A stretch of DNA of 64,000 nt. Source: Xylanimicrobium pachnodae JCM 13526 = NBRC 107786 (GTDB taxonomy: Bacteria; Actinomycetota; Actinomycetes; Actinomycetales; Cellulomonadaceae). Positions 52,816-61,188 of this stretch are shown here, piece after piece; within the stretch, counting starts at the first letter, position 1, and each line of letters starts with the position of its first letter. The notes under the pieces are model-generated. The model saw only the letters and a list, made by a program, of their open reading frames with translations. It did not search any database and was not told where the DNA came from. The stretch is taken from positions 59,518 through 123,517 of the forward strand of contig BCWJ01000013.1 in assembly GCA_001592145.1 (NCBI GenBank), written 5' to 3'. A program made the position numbers and the translations under genes.

Positions 52816-53901
52816 ATGAGCACCAGCACCTTCGAGGCGCTCGAGCTACGCGGCGTGGGCCGCACCTTCGGCGGCCACGAGGCGCTCAAGGGCCTCGACC
52901 TGACCGTCCGGCGCGGCGAGTTCATCGCCCTGCTGGGACCGTCCGGGTGCGGCAAGTCCACCGCACTCAACTGCATCGCGGGTCTGCTGCCGCTGACCCA
53001 CGGTGAGATCGTCGCGGGCGACAGGCGGGTGGACACGCTGCCCCCCGAGAAGCGCGGCTTCGGGATGGTGTTCCAGAGCTACGCGCTGTTCCCGCACCTC
53101 ACCGTCGAACGCAACGTGGCGTTCGGCCTCCAGATGCAGGGCGTGCCGCGCCACGAGCAGAAGCAGCGGGTCAAGGACGCCATCGCGATGGTCAAGCTGG
53201 AGGAGCACGCCACGAAGCTGCCCGGCCAGCTCTCGGGCGGCCAGCAGCAACGCGTCGCCATCGCCCGCGCGATCGTCCTCGAGCCCTCGCTCGTGCTCAT
53301 GGACGAGCCGCTGTCCAACCTGGACGCCAAGCTCCGCCTGGACATGCGCGCCGAGATCCGTCGCCTGCACCAGTCGCTCGGGCTCACCACCATCTACGTC
53401 ACGCACGACCAGGAGGAGGCCCTGTCCATGGCCGATCGCCTGGTGGTGCTGCGCGACGGCCGCACCCAGCAGATCGGCACGCCCGCCGAGCTGTACGACC
53501 ACCCGGCGAACTGGCACGTCGCCGACTTCATGGGCTACCGCAACCTGCTCGACGGGACCGTCACGCAGATCGCGGGCGACACCGCCACCGTGAACCTGGG
53601 CTCGTTCGAGCTGCACGGGCACGTCGCCGGCCCCCTGGCCGCCAGCGCCCGGGTCCGGGTCGCGATCCGGCCCGACGACGTCGTCGTCACGGCGTCGGCC
53701 GCCGACGCGATCGACGGCAACGCCATCAAGGCCACTCCCTCCGTCGTCGAGTACCACGGACGCGAGTTCTCGGTGACGGCGCTGACGGACGACGGGCTGC
53801 GGCTCAACGTCAAGGCTGCGACCGCTCCCGTCCAGGGCGAGCCGGCCACCTTCACGGTGCGAGCGGAGCGCGCTCTCGTGTTCCCCGAGGAGCTGGCGTG
53901 A
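52816..53901 (+). CDS. Pot-type ABC transporter ATPase (uronate cluster)
   Basis: A 361-residue import ATPase with Walker A GPSGCGKST, Q loop MVFQSYALFPHLTV, signature LSGGQQQRVAIARAIV, Walker B LVLMDEPLSNLDAKLR and switch VTHDQEEALSMADR. A C-terminal TOBE domain of about 110 residues begins after DFMGYRNLLDGTV. These are features of the PotA/FbpC/UgpC branch. Unlike the other two importers in the window, this one has its own ATPase. The ATG at 52816 with AAGGGAG is preferred over a long upstream extension into non-coding sequence. The stop overlaps the next ATG by one base. Confidence 0.9.
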   Translation: MSTSTFEALELRGVGRTFGGHEALKGLDLTVRRGEFIALLGPSGCGKSTALNCIAGLLPLTHGEIVAGDRRVDTLPPEKRGFGMVFQSYALFPHLTVERNVAFGLQMQGVPRHEQKQRVKDAIAMVKLEEHATKLPGQLSGGQQQRVAIARAIVLEPSLVLMDEPLSNLDAKLRLDMRAEIRRLHQSLGLTTIYVTHDQEEALSMADRLVVLRDGRTQQIGTPAELYDHPANWHVADFMGYRNLLDGTVTQIAGDTATVNLGSFELHGHVAGPLAASARVRVAIRPDDVVVTASAADAIDGNAIKATPSVVEYHGREFSVTALTDDGLRLNVKAATAPVQGEPATFTVRAERALVFPEELA

Positions 53902-54836
53902 TGACGGCGGTCACCATGACGCGCGCGGGCGCCGAACGGAGCTCGGCCTCCCTCAAGCACCGCCTCGCGGAGCGCGGCATCGACTCGTCGTTGCTCCTGC
54001 TGCTGCCCGCCCTGCTGTTCTCGCTGGTGCTCTTCGTGTACCCGTTCGCCTACGGGCTCGGCCTGAGCTTCCAGCCCAGCGGGGCCATCCAGCAGGAGTT
54101 CGGCGGCGGGTTCTTCGCCAACTACGTGGCGTTCTTCAAGGACCCGTTCATCTTCGACTCGGTGTGGCTCACGCTGCGGCTCGCGCTGCCCACCGCGCTC
54201 ATCAACGTGGTCGGCGCCGTCCCGGTGGCCCTCGTGCTGCGCCGCAAGTTCCGCGGCAAGCGGCTGCTGTCGTCGATCCTGGTGCTGCCGATCACCCTCG
54301 GGACCGTGCTGACGGCCCAGGGCCTGCTGATCTTCGCGGGCCGCCAGGGCTGGCTCAACCGGGCACTGATGGGCATCGGCCTGATCGACCAGCCGATCCA
54401 GTTCGTCAACAACTACCTGGGCGTGATGCTCTCGCTGATCATCTCCGGGTTCCCGTTCGCGTTCCTGCTCGTCTCGTCCTACCTGTCGGGCATCGACCCG
54501 TCGCTCGACGCGGCCGGGCGCACCCTCGGTGCGGGCTGGTGGAACCGGTTCCGCCGCATCACGCTGCCGCTGCTGGCCCCGGGGCTCGCGACGACGTTCA
54601 TCCTCACGTTCGTCCTCGCGTTCTCCGTGTTCCCCTCGGCCCGCCTGGTCGGTAACCCCAACGGGTCCACCCGCGTGCTCGCGCTCATGGCATACCGCTC
54701 GTTCGGCGAGCAGAACGACTACACGATGGCCTCCACCATCGCCGTGATGATGGGCGCGTGCGAGCTGGTGTTCATCGCCCTCGTGCTGGCGTGGCGGTCG
54801 TCGTTCTACAAGGGCTCCACAGGAGGCAAGGGCTGA
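53901..54836 (+). CDS. Pot-type ABC permease, first subunit (PotB-like)
   Basis: A 311-residue permease with six helices, the first at SLLLLLPALLFSLVLFVYPF. The EAA-type loop is SLDAAGRTLGAGWWNRFRRI, ending TLPLLAPGLATTF. It pairs with the next permease and the Pot-type ATPase. The ATG at 53901 shares a base with the ATPase stop; a GTG one codon earlier is also possible. GAGGAG lies 9 nt upstream. Confidence 0.87.
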   Translation: MTAVTMTRAGAERSSASLKHRLAERGIDSSLLLLLPALLFSLVLFVYPFAYGLGLSFQPSGAIQQEFGGGFFANYVAFFKDPFIFDSVWLTLRLALPTALINVVGAVPVALVLRRKFRGKRLLSSILVLPITLGTVLTAQGLLIFAGRQGWLNRALMGIGLIDQPIQFVNNYLGVMLSLIISGFPFAFLLVSSYLSGIDPSLDAAGRTLGAGWWNRFRRITLPLLAPGLATTFILTFVLAFSVFPSARLVGNPNGSTRVLALMAYRSFGEQNDYTMASTIAVMMGACELVFIALVLAWRSSFYKGSTGGKG

Positions 54837-55726
54837 TGGCCACGACCGTCGCGGCGCCGCGCAGGCGCAAGCAGAACCTCGTCCCGGGCGACAAGGCGAT
54901 CGTCGCCTCGCCCTCGGCATGGTTCGTCTGGTTCGGGATGGCGGCGTTCCTCATCCTGCTGATCGGCATCCTGTCCACCGTGGTGGTCGACTCGTTCGGC
55001 CGGCAGTGGTTCGCCAACTGGCTGCCCCAGGAATGGACGGCGAGCTGGTACGGGCAGGGCTGGGAGCGGTTCGACCTGGGTCACGTCATCACGGTGACGG
55101 TCCTGGTGGCCGTGGTCGTGGTGGTGGTCTCGGTGCTCATCGGCACCCCCGCCGCGTACCTGCTGGCCCGCAAGAACTTCCCGGGCAAGAAGGCGATCAA
55201 CCTGCTGTTCCTGCTGCCGGTGATCATCCCGCCCATCACGTTCGGCATCCCGCTGGCCACCCTCATGTACTCGTGGGGTCTGGGCCGCACGGTGCTCGCC
55301 GTGATCCTGGTGAACCTGGTGCCGTCGGTACCGTTCGTCATCCTGACGATGACGCCGTTCATCGAGCAGATCAACCCGGCGATCGAGTCGGCCGCGAAGA
55401 TGTGCGGTGCGAGCATCCTCAAGGTGTTCACCAAGGTGCTCGCGCCCCTGCTGGTGCCCGGCATCCTGGCCGCGGCGATCCTGGTGCTGGTGCGCACGGT
55501 CGGCATGTTCGAGCTGACGTTCCTGGTCTCCGGGCCGCAGTCCGACACGCTCGTCGTCTCGATCTACCGCGCCATGACGTCCGCGGGCGGGTCCGAGGCC
55601 CGTCAGCTCGTCTCCGCCATGGCGGTGCTCTACACCGGCACCATGCTGGTCATCCTCATCGCGGCCCTCCGGTTCGTGAACCCCACCCAGCTCGTGGCCC
55701 GCGTCCGGGACAACCCCGACGACTGA
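54836..55726 (+). CDS. Pot-type ABC permease, second subunit (PotC-like)
   Basis: A 296-residue permease with a basic N-terminus (APRRRKQNLVPGDKA) and six helices. The loop contacting the ATPase reads AIESAAKMCGASILKVFTKV, then LAPLLVPGILAAAILVLVRT. It is the second transmembrane subunit of the importer. AGGAGG precedes the ATG, which shares a base with the upstream stop. A hairpin follows, so transcription of the catabolic genes may start afresh. Confidence 0.87.
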   Translation: MATTVAAPRRRKQNLVPGDKAIVASPSAWFVWFGMAAFLILLIGILSTVVVDSFGRQWFANWLPQEWTASWYGQGWERFDLGHVITVTVLVAVVVVVVSVLIGTPAAYLLARKNFPGKKAINLLFLLPVIIPPITFGIPLATLMYSWGLGRTVLAVILVNLVPSVPFVILTMTPFIEQINPAIESAAKMCGASILKVFTKVLAPLLVPGILAAAILVLVRTVGMFELTFLVSGPQSDTLVVSIYRAMTSAGGSEARQLVSAMAVLYTGTMLVILIAALRFVNPTQLVARVRDNPDD

Positions 55727-55740
55727 CGCCCTGCGGCACC

Positions 55741-55772
55741 GTGGGGGCGGGCCAGCCCCGGCCCGCCCCCAC
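55741..55772 (+). terminator. Hairpin between the importer genes and uxaC
   Basis: GTGGGGGCGGGCC (55741-55753) and its exact complement (55760-55772) form a 13-bp stem with a 6-nt loop, 14 bp after the permease stop. It divides the transport and catabolic parts of the cluster. Confidence 0.65.
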
Positions 55773-55788
55773 GCCCACCGCCTAGACT

Positions 55789-55800
55789 GCAAACGTTTGC
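55789..55800. promoter_or_regulatory. Perfect LacI-type operator before uxaC
   Basis: GCAAACGTTTGC is a perfect 12-bp palindrome 45 bp upstream of the uxaC start. It matches the two sites before the LacI gene at 50426 and is the likely target of that regulator. Confidence 0.78.
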
Positions 55801-55845
55801 CCTCCGCGGTCCCGCACCGCGTCCACGGCTCGACGAGGAGACCCC

Positions 55846-57288
55846 ATGACGGAAAGCCCAGCGACCCGGCCCCTGACGTTGCATGAGGATCGTGCCCTGC
55901 CCGCTGACCCGGTGACCCGCCCGATCGCCCGGGAGATCTACCAGGAGATCAAGGGCCTGCCGATCGTCTCGATGCACGGCCACGTACCCGTCGAGTGGTT
56001 CGCGGACGACACCCCCTTCCCCGACCCGGCCCAGCTCCTCGTGGTCCCGGACCACTACCTGCTCCGCATGATCGTCTCCCAGGGCCGCTACACCCTGGCG
56101 GACCTCGGCGTGCCCACGCTCGACGGCTCCGCGGTCACCGAGACCGACCCACGGACCATCTGGCGCCGGTTCTGCGAGAACTGGAAGGCCTTCCGCGGCA
56201 CGCCCACCCGGTTCTGGATGGAGCACGAGCTCGTCACCATCTTCGGGATCACGCAGCGCCCCTCCGCGCAGACCGCGGACGCCATCTACGACCAGATCGC
56301 CGCCGAGATCGCCACCCCCGGCTTCCGCCCCCGCAACCTCCTCGACCGGTTCGCCATCGAGACCATCGGCACCACCGACCCCGCGTGGGCGTCCCTGGAG
56401 CACCACACGGCGCTGGCCGCGCAGGGTTACGGCGAGCGCATCCTGCCCACGTTCCGCCCCGACCCCGTGCTCCACCTGGACAACCCCACGTTCGCGCACG
56501 ACGTGCTCGCCACCGGGGCCGCCGCCGGCGTCACCGTGAGCGACTACGCCACCTACCTCGACGCGCTGCGCGCCCAACGGCTGCGCTTCAAGGCGGCCGG
56601 CGGCACCGCCACCGACCACGGCCACCTGGTCGCGGACACCACCCCCCTGCCCGACGACGACGCCGCGCGCCTGTTCGACGCGGCGTTCACCGGCCGACCC
56701 GTCACCGCCGCCCAGGTGAGCGCGTTCGCCGCCCACATGCTGTTCCAGATGGCGGCCATGGCCGCCGACGACGGCCTGGTCATGCAGATCCACCCCGGCG
56801 TGGAACGCGGGCACTCCCGCACCATGACCGCCCGCTACGGGGCGGACAAGGGCTACGACATCCCGTTCGCCGTCGAGTACACGCGGGCGCTGCGCCCCAT
56901 GCTGGAGGCGTTCGGGCACCACCCCAACTTCCGCACCATCGTGTTCACGCTCGACGAGGACGTGTACTCGCGCGAGCTCGCCCCGCTGGCCGGCGTCTAC
57001 CCCGCCATGCGGCTCGGCGCCCCCTGGTGGTTCATCGACTCCCCCGAGGCGATGCGCCGCTTCCGGGAGACGGCCACCGAGACCGCCGGGTTCCTCAACC
57101 TCTCCGGGTTCGTGGACGACACGCGGGCGTTCTGCTCCATCCCGGCCCGCCACGACCTGGCCCGCCGCATCGACGCCGGCTACCTGGGCCGCCTCGTGGC
57201 CGAGCACCGACTCGACCTCGACGAAGCCGTCGACACCGCCATCGACCTCACCTACCGCCTGCCCAAGCTCGCCTACGAGGCCCGCTGA
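55846..57288 (+). CDS. uxaC: Uronate isomerase
   Basis: A 480-residue enzyme of the amidohydrolase-like UxaC family that isomerises D-glucuronate to fructuronate and D-galacturonate to tagaturonate. It shows LPIVSMHGHVPVEWFADDTP, with the HGH metal motif near the N-terminus, WRRFCENWKAFRGTPTRFWM, MQIHPGVERGHS, FTLDEDVYSRELAPLAGVYP and GAPWWFIDSPEAMRRFRETA. The length is as usual. GAGGAG lies upstream of the ATG, and an operator-like palindrome lies before it. The following gene (6-nt gap) supplies the next step. Confidence 0.95.
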   Translation: MTESPATRPLTLHEDRALPADPVTRPIAREIYQEIKGLPIVSMHGHVPVEWFADDTPFPDPAQLLVVPDHYLLRMIVSQGRYTLADLGVPTLDGSAVTETDPRTIWRRFCENWKAFRGTPTRFWMEHELVTIFGITQRPSAQTADAIYDQIAAEIATPGFRPRNLLDRFAIETIGTTDPAWASLEHHTALAAQGYGERILPTFRPDPVLHLDNPTFAHDVLATGAAAGVTVSDYATYLDALRAQRLRFKAAGGTATDHGHLVADTTPLPDDDAARLFDAAFTGRPVTAAQVSAFAAHMLFQMAAMAADDGLVMQIHPGVERGHSRTMTARYGADKGYDIPFAVEYTRALRPMLEAFGHHPNFRTIVFTLDEDVYSRELAPLAGVYPAMRLGAPWWFIDSPEAMRRFRETATETAGFLNLSGFVDDTRAFCSIPARHDLARRIDAGYLGRLVAEHRLDLDEAVDTAIDLTYRLPKLAYEAR

Positions 57289-57293
57289 GCCCG

Positions 57294-58874
57294 ATGCAGA
57301 CGATCCTCCAGTTCGGCACCGGGAACTTCCTGCGCGCCTTCACCGACCTCATGGTTCACGAGGCGAACCAGGCGGGCGTCATGGATGCCGGCATCGTCGT
57401 CGTCCCCGCCTCCTCCGGGCGCGGCACGCCCGGCCACCACGTCACGATCGAGCGGCTGCGCGCCCAGGACTGCCAGTACCACGTGCTGCTCGAAGGGGTG
57501 CGCGACGGCGAGCCGGTGCGCGAGATCACCCGCGTCACGTCGATCGTCCGCACCGTGTACCCGGACACCGAGTTCGACGCCTACCGCGCCGCCTACCTGG
57601 ATCCCACGCTGGCCGTCGTCGTGTCCAACACCACGGAGGCCGGCATCGCCTGGGCCGACGGCGACGACCTCACCGCGCGACCACCGCGCTCCTTCCCCGC
57701 CCGGATCACCGCGCTGCTGTACGACCGGTGGGCGCACTTCGGCGGAGACCGCACCACAGGCCTGCACGTCGTGTGCTGCGAGCTCATCGAGGACAACGCC
57801 ACCGCCCTGCGCGCCCTGGTGCTGCGGCACGCCGCCACCCACGGGCTGCCCCCCGCGTTCGCCGACTGGGTGCGCACGGCCTGCGCGTTCCACGACTCGC
57901 TCGTGGACCGGATCGTCCCCGGCTTCCCACGCGACGAGATCGAGGCCGTGCGCAGCCGGCTCCTGGCCGACGGCGCCGACGGCCGGACCGGCACCGACGG
58001 CGAGACGGGCGGCGGGGGCGGGCTGGCCGTCCGCGACGAGCTGATCGTGAAGGCCGAGCTGTACGGGTTGTGGGCCATCGCCACGGGTGCTGACCGAGCG
58101 GGCGGCGAGAACGCCGGTCCCGGCACCTCGCTGCGCGACCTCCTCCCGCTCGACCGGGCCGGCCAGCCCGTCCGGTTCGTGACCGACCTACGGCCGCTGC
58201 GTGCCGCGAAGGTCGCCATCCTCAACGGGCTGCACACCGCCATGACGCCCGTCGGCCTGCTCGCCGGGCGCGAGGAGGTGCGCACCGCCACCGCGAACCT
58301 CACCATCGCCGGGTACCTGGGTCACCTGCTGCACGGCGAGATCCTGCCCTCCCTGCCTCAGTACGAGGAGAGCGAGGAGGCGGCCGAGGCGCTCGTCGAC
58401 CTGGCCGACGCGATCACCGAACGGTTCACCAACCCCTACCTGCACCACCGGCTCGCCGACATCGCGCTCAACTCGCTGTCCAAGTGGCACACGCGCAACC
58501 TGCCCGTCCTGCTGGCCGCGTGGGGGGCCGGGCGCGAGGCGCCCATGACGGTGCTGTCGTTCGCCGCGCTCGCCGTGCTCTACAGCGGCCACGGGCTCGA
58601 CGCCCCCCGCGTGGCCTCGTCCGGCTTCGAGGTGCGCGACGACCCGGCCCTGGTCGCCGTGGTGCGCGACGCGTTCCCGTCGTCGTCGGGGGCGTCGTCG
58701 GCGGCGTCGTCGGACGGCGACGCCGCGATCAGCGGCTGGCTGCGCGACGTCATCGACGCGGCGGCGCTGTTCACCGACGCGGCCCACGCGAACCGGCTCG
58801 CCGCGGAGGCGGCGCCGCTGGCCCGCATGATCCTCGAGGAAGGCATCACCACCACCCTCAAGGCGACCACCTGA
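57294..58874 (+). CDS. uxaB: Tagaturonate/fructuronate reductase, mannitol-dehydrogenase superfamily (UxaB-like)
   Basis: A 526-residue NAD-dependent polyol dehydrogenase-type reductase. The N-terminus TILQFGTGNFLRAFTDLMVH is UxaB-like and carries the nucleotide loop; VVSNTTEAGIAW, FVTDLRPLRAAKVAILNGLH (catalytic Lys region) and HTAMTPVGLLAG follow. It reduces tagaturonate to altronate (or fructuronate to mannonate), accepting the product of UxaC. Two low-complexity inserts (GTDGETGGGGG and SSSGASSAASSDGDAA) interrupt the usual fold. No altronate or mannonate dehydratase gene is in the window. It ends directly against the convergent LacI gene. Confidence 0.88.
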   Translation: MQTILQFGTGNFLRAFTDLMVHEANQAGVMDAGIVVVPASSGRGTPGHHVTIERLRAQDCQYHVLLEGVRDGEPVREITRVTSIVRTVYPDTEFDAYRAAYLDPTLAVVVSNTTEAGIAWADGDDLTARPPRSFPARITALLYDRWAHFGGDRTTGLHVVCCELIEDNATALRALVLRHAATHGLPPAFADWVRTACAFHDSLVDRIVPGFPRDEIEAVRSRLLADGADGRTGTDGETGGGGGLAVRDELIVKAELYGLWAIATGADRAGGENAGPGTSLRDLLPLDRAGQPVRFVTDLRPLRAAKVAILNGLHTAMTPVGLLAGREEVRTATANLTIAGYLGHLLHGEILPSLPQYEESEEAAEALVDLADAITERFTNPYLHHRLADIALNSLSKWHTRNLPVLLAAWGAGREAPMTVLSFAALAVLYSGHGLDAPRVASSGFEVRDDPALVAVVRDAFPSSSGASSAASSDGDAAISGWLRDVIDAAALFTDAAHANRLAAEAAPLARMILEEGITTTLKATT

Positions 58875-59894
58875 TCAGCGCGGGGGTGGGGCCGTGCTGC
58901 CCCGGACCACGAGCTCGGACGGGAGGATGACCCGCGGCGTGGCCGGGGTGCGGCCCTGGGCGAGATCGAGGAGCTGGCGCGTGGCCACGGCCGCCTGGGT
59001 GGCGAGCTTCTGGTCGACCGACGTCAGCGGCGGCGAGACCCACTCGACGACGGGCAGGTCGTCATAGCCCACCACGGACAGGTCGTCCGGCACGCAGATG
59101 CCCAGCTCGGTGGCGGCGCGCAGGAGGCCGATGGCCTGCATGTCGGAACCGGCGAAGATGGCCGTGGGCCGCTCGGTCGCAGGCATCGTGAGCAGCTCGA
59201 GCCCGGCCCGGTAACCGGTCTCGACGTAGAAGTTCCCGGAGCGAATGAGCCGGGGATCCGCCGTGAGCCCGGCCTCGGTGTGCGCGCTGCGGAACCCGTC
59301 GAGGCGGGCCCGCACGCACAGCATGTCCGGGGGGCCGCCGATGGCGCCGATGCGCGTGTGGCCCAGCGCGATGAGGTGCCGGGTGGCGGCGAGACCGCCC
59401 GACCAGTTGTCGGTGCCGACGGACGCGACGTCCTCGGGCGGCTCACCGTCCGTGTCGATGACGACGACGGGGATCGATCGGCGGGCAAGACGGTCGCGCT
59501 GCTCCTCCGAGAGGCTCGCCGCGACCAGGATGACGCCGAGCGGCGGGCGGGCCAGGGTGGTGTCCACCCAGGCGTCGGGCAGGCGGTGCTTGCCGCCGAG
59601 CTCGCTGAGGATCACCGAGACGCGCTGCTCGGCCGCGGTGTGCTCGACCCCCTCGAGGATCTCCATGGCCCACGGTGATCCGAGGCGGTGGAACACCAGG
59701 TCGATCAGTCCGGTGCCGGCCGTGGGCGCGGCGGCGCGGCGACGGCGGTAGCCCATCGACTCCAGCGCACCCTCGACCCGTACCCGGGTGGCGACGGCGA
59801 CGTCGGCACGGCCGTTGATGACTTTGGAAACGGTGGGTGCGGACACGCCGACGGCGTGCGCGATGTCGGCGATGGTCGGCCGCGGTGAAGGCAT
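58875..59894 (-). CDS. LacI-family regulator of the third sugar-importer cluster
   Basis: A 339-residue LacI regulator: helix-turn-helix TIADIAHAVGVSAPTVSKVI, hinge MGYRRRRAAAPTAG, then the sugar-binding core with FAGSDMQAIGLLRAATELGI, VVGYDDLPVVEWVSPPLTSV and a C-terminal SELVVRG. The ATG complementary to 59892-59894 (MPSPRPTIADIA) is chosen over one 15 codons earlier. It is divergent from an LplB/YtcP-type importer and 31 bp downstream of a CGAAAGTTTCG palindrome, the style of xylan-sugar regulators such as BxlR. Its stop abuts the convergent uxaB stop. Confidence 0.87.
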   Translation of the reverse strand: MPSPRPTIADIAHAVGVSAPTVSKVINGRADVAVATRVRVEGALESMGYRRRRAAAPTAGTGLIDLVFHRLGSPWAMEILEGVEHTAAEQRVSVILSELGGKHRLPDAWVDTTLARPPLGVILVAASLSEEQRDRLARRSIPVVVIDTDGEPPEDVASVGTDNWSGGLAATRHLIALGHTRIGAIGGPPDMLCVRARLDGFRSAHTEAGLTADPRLIRSGNFYVETGYRAGLELLTMPATERPTAIFAGSDMQAIGLLRAATELGICVPDDLSVVGYDDLPVVEWVSPPLTSVDQKLATQAAVATRQLLDLAQGRTPATPRVILPSELVVRGSTAPPPR

Positions 59895-59924
59895 CAGTGA
59901 CTCCGAAGTGGACTGGCAGGTGCA

Positions 59925-59935
59925 CGAAAGTTTCG
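59925..59935. promoter_or_regulatory. Palindromic operator for the third LacI regulator
   Basis: CGAAAGTTTCG is a perfect palindrome about a central G and lies 31 bp before the LacI start, in the 289-bp divergent region. A weaker reverse-oriented match is at about 60092-60102. Confidence 0.62.
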
Positions 59936-60108
59936 GCACTCCAGAAGCCTATCGGGCAGGCCACCCCGTGACGAACTCGTGACCGTCCCATCGCGCAAAG
60001 TGCACCTGAGGACGACGCAATCGCGGCCATGTCCGGTTCTGGGTGCTCGAACACGGGTAGCGTCCTGCTCGCAATGTTCACGGCTGGGCCTGAAAACTTC
60101 GACGGTAC

Positions 60109-60122
60109 GGATCGAAAGATCC
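60109..60122. promoter_or_regulatory. Inverted repeat before the third importer operon
   Basis: GGATC-GAAA-GATCC has 5-bp arms and lies about 60 bp before the permease start. It could be an operator or a short hairpin in the leader; no match to a known regulator is claimed. Confidence 0.4.
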
Positions 60123-60183
60123 CGTCGGCCCGACCCCCCAGCCACAGATCACGGGCGCAGTAGCCCAGAAACCGGAGTGCAGG

Positions 60184-61188
60184 GTGGCACAAGAGACACT
60201 GGCGCCTGCGGGTGCCGTTGTGGCGGGGGGCGGTGAACTCACTTCCTCCGGAGAACCACGGTTCCTCGGGCCCACGACCGTACGCAAGCGCGGGTTCCGC
60301 GCGGCGATCCGACGCAATTGGCAGCTCTACACGATGGGCGCGCTGCCGATCGCGCACCTGATCCTGTTCGCGTACGTCCCCATGTTCGGCGCGATCATCG
60401 CGTTCCGCCGGTTCCGGCCGGGCGGCTCGCTGATCGGCGACGAATGGGTGGGCCTGCACTTCTTCCGCCTCGCGTTCTCCACCCCGGACTTCTGGTCCGC
60501 GTTCTGGAACACCGCGATCCTGGGCGGCCTGTGGTTCATCATCGGGTTCCCGCTGCCGATCATCCTGGCGCTGCTGCTCAACGAGGTGCGCGCCCGGAAG
60601 TTCAAGCGGACCGTGCAGACCATCACCTATCTGCCGCACTTCATGTCGATCGTCATCGTCTCCGGCCTGGTGCTCCAGCTCGTGTCGATGGACGGTGCCG
60701 TGAACCAGTTCCTGGGCCTGTTCGGCATGGAGCCGGTCATCTGGATGCAGCAGCCCGACGCGTTCCGTCCCATCTGGATCATCTCCGAGGCCTGGCAGAC
60801 CGTCGGCTGGGGCACGATCCTCTACCTGGCCGCGCTCACCACGATCGACGAACAGCTCTACGAGGCGGCTCGCATCGACGGCGCCAGCCGCTGGCGGCAG
60901 ACGTGGCACGTCACCCTGCCCGGCATCCGCCCCACCATCGTGGTGCTCATGGTGCTGAACGTCGGCACCTTCATGGGCGTCGGGTTCGAGAAGGTCCTGC
61001 TGCTGCAGAACCCGCTGATCAACTCCACGGCGGACGTGCTGTCCACGTACCTGTTCCGGATCGGCATCGCGGGCGGCCAGTTCTCGTTCGCCACCGCCAT
61101 CGGCCTGATGCAGTCCGTCATCGGCCTCGTCCTCATCGTGAGCGCGAACTTCGCGTCACGGAAGCTTGTTGGGAGCTCGCTGTGGTGA
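60184..61188 (+). CDS. Oligosaccharide ABC permease, LplB-like
   Basis: A 334-residue CUT1 permease of the LplB/YteP branch, with a Gly-rich hydrophilic N-terminus of about 38 residues then six helices (TMGALPIAHLILFAYVPMFG first). FRPGGSLIGDEWVGLHFF is typical of the branch, and the EAA loop is YEAARIDGASRWRQTWHVTL. It begins at a GTG with AGGGTG upstream. Its stop is overlapped by the start of the second permease. No ATPase gene is nearby, so a shared ATPase is expected. Confidence 0.87.
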   Translation: MAQETLAPAGAVVAGGGELTSSGEPRFLGPTTVRKRGFRAAIRRNWQLYTMGALPIAHLILFAYVPMFGAIIAFRRFRPGGSLIGDEWVGLHFFRLAFSTPDFWSAFWNTAILGGLWFIIGFPLPIILALLLNEVRARKFKRTVQTITYLPHFMSIVIVSGLVLQLVSMDGAVNQFLGLFGMEPVIWMQQPDAFRPIWIISEAWQTVGWGTILYLAALTTIDEQLYEAARIDGASRWRQTWHVTLPGIRPTIVVLMVLNVGTFMGVGFEKVLLLQNPLINSTADVLSTYLFRIGIAGGQFSFATAIGLMQSVIGLVLIVSANFASRKLVGSSLW

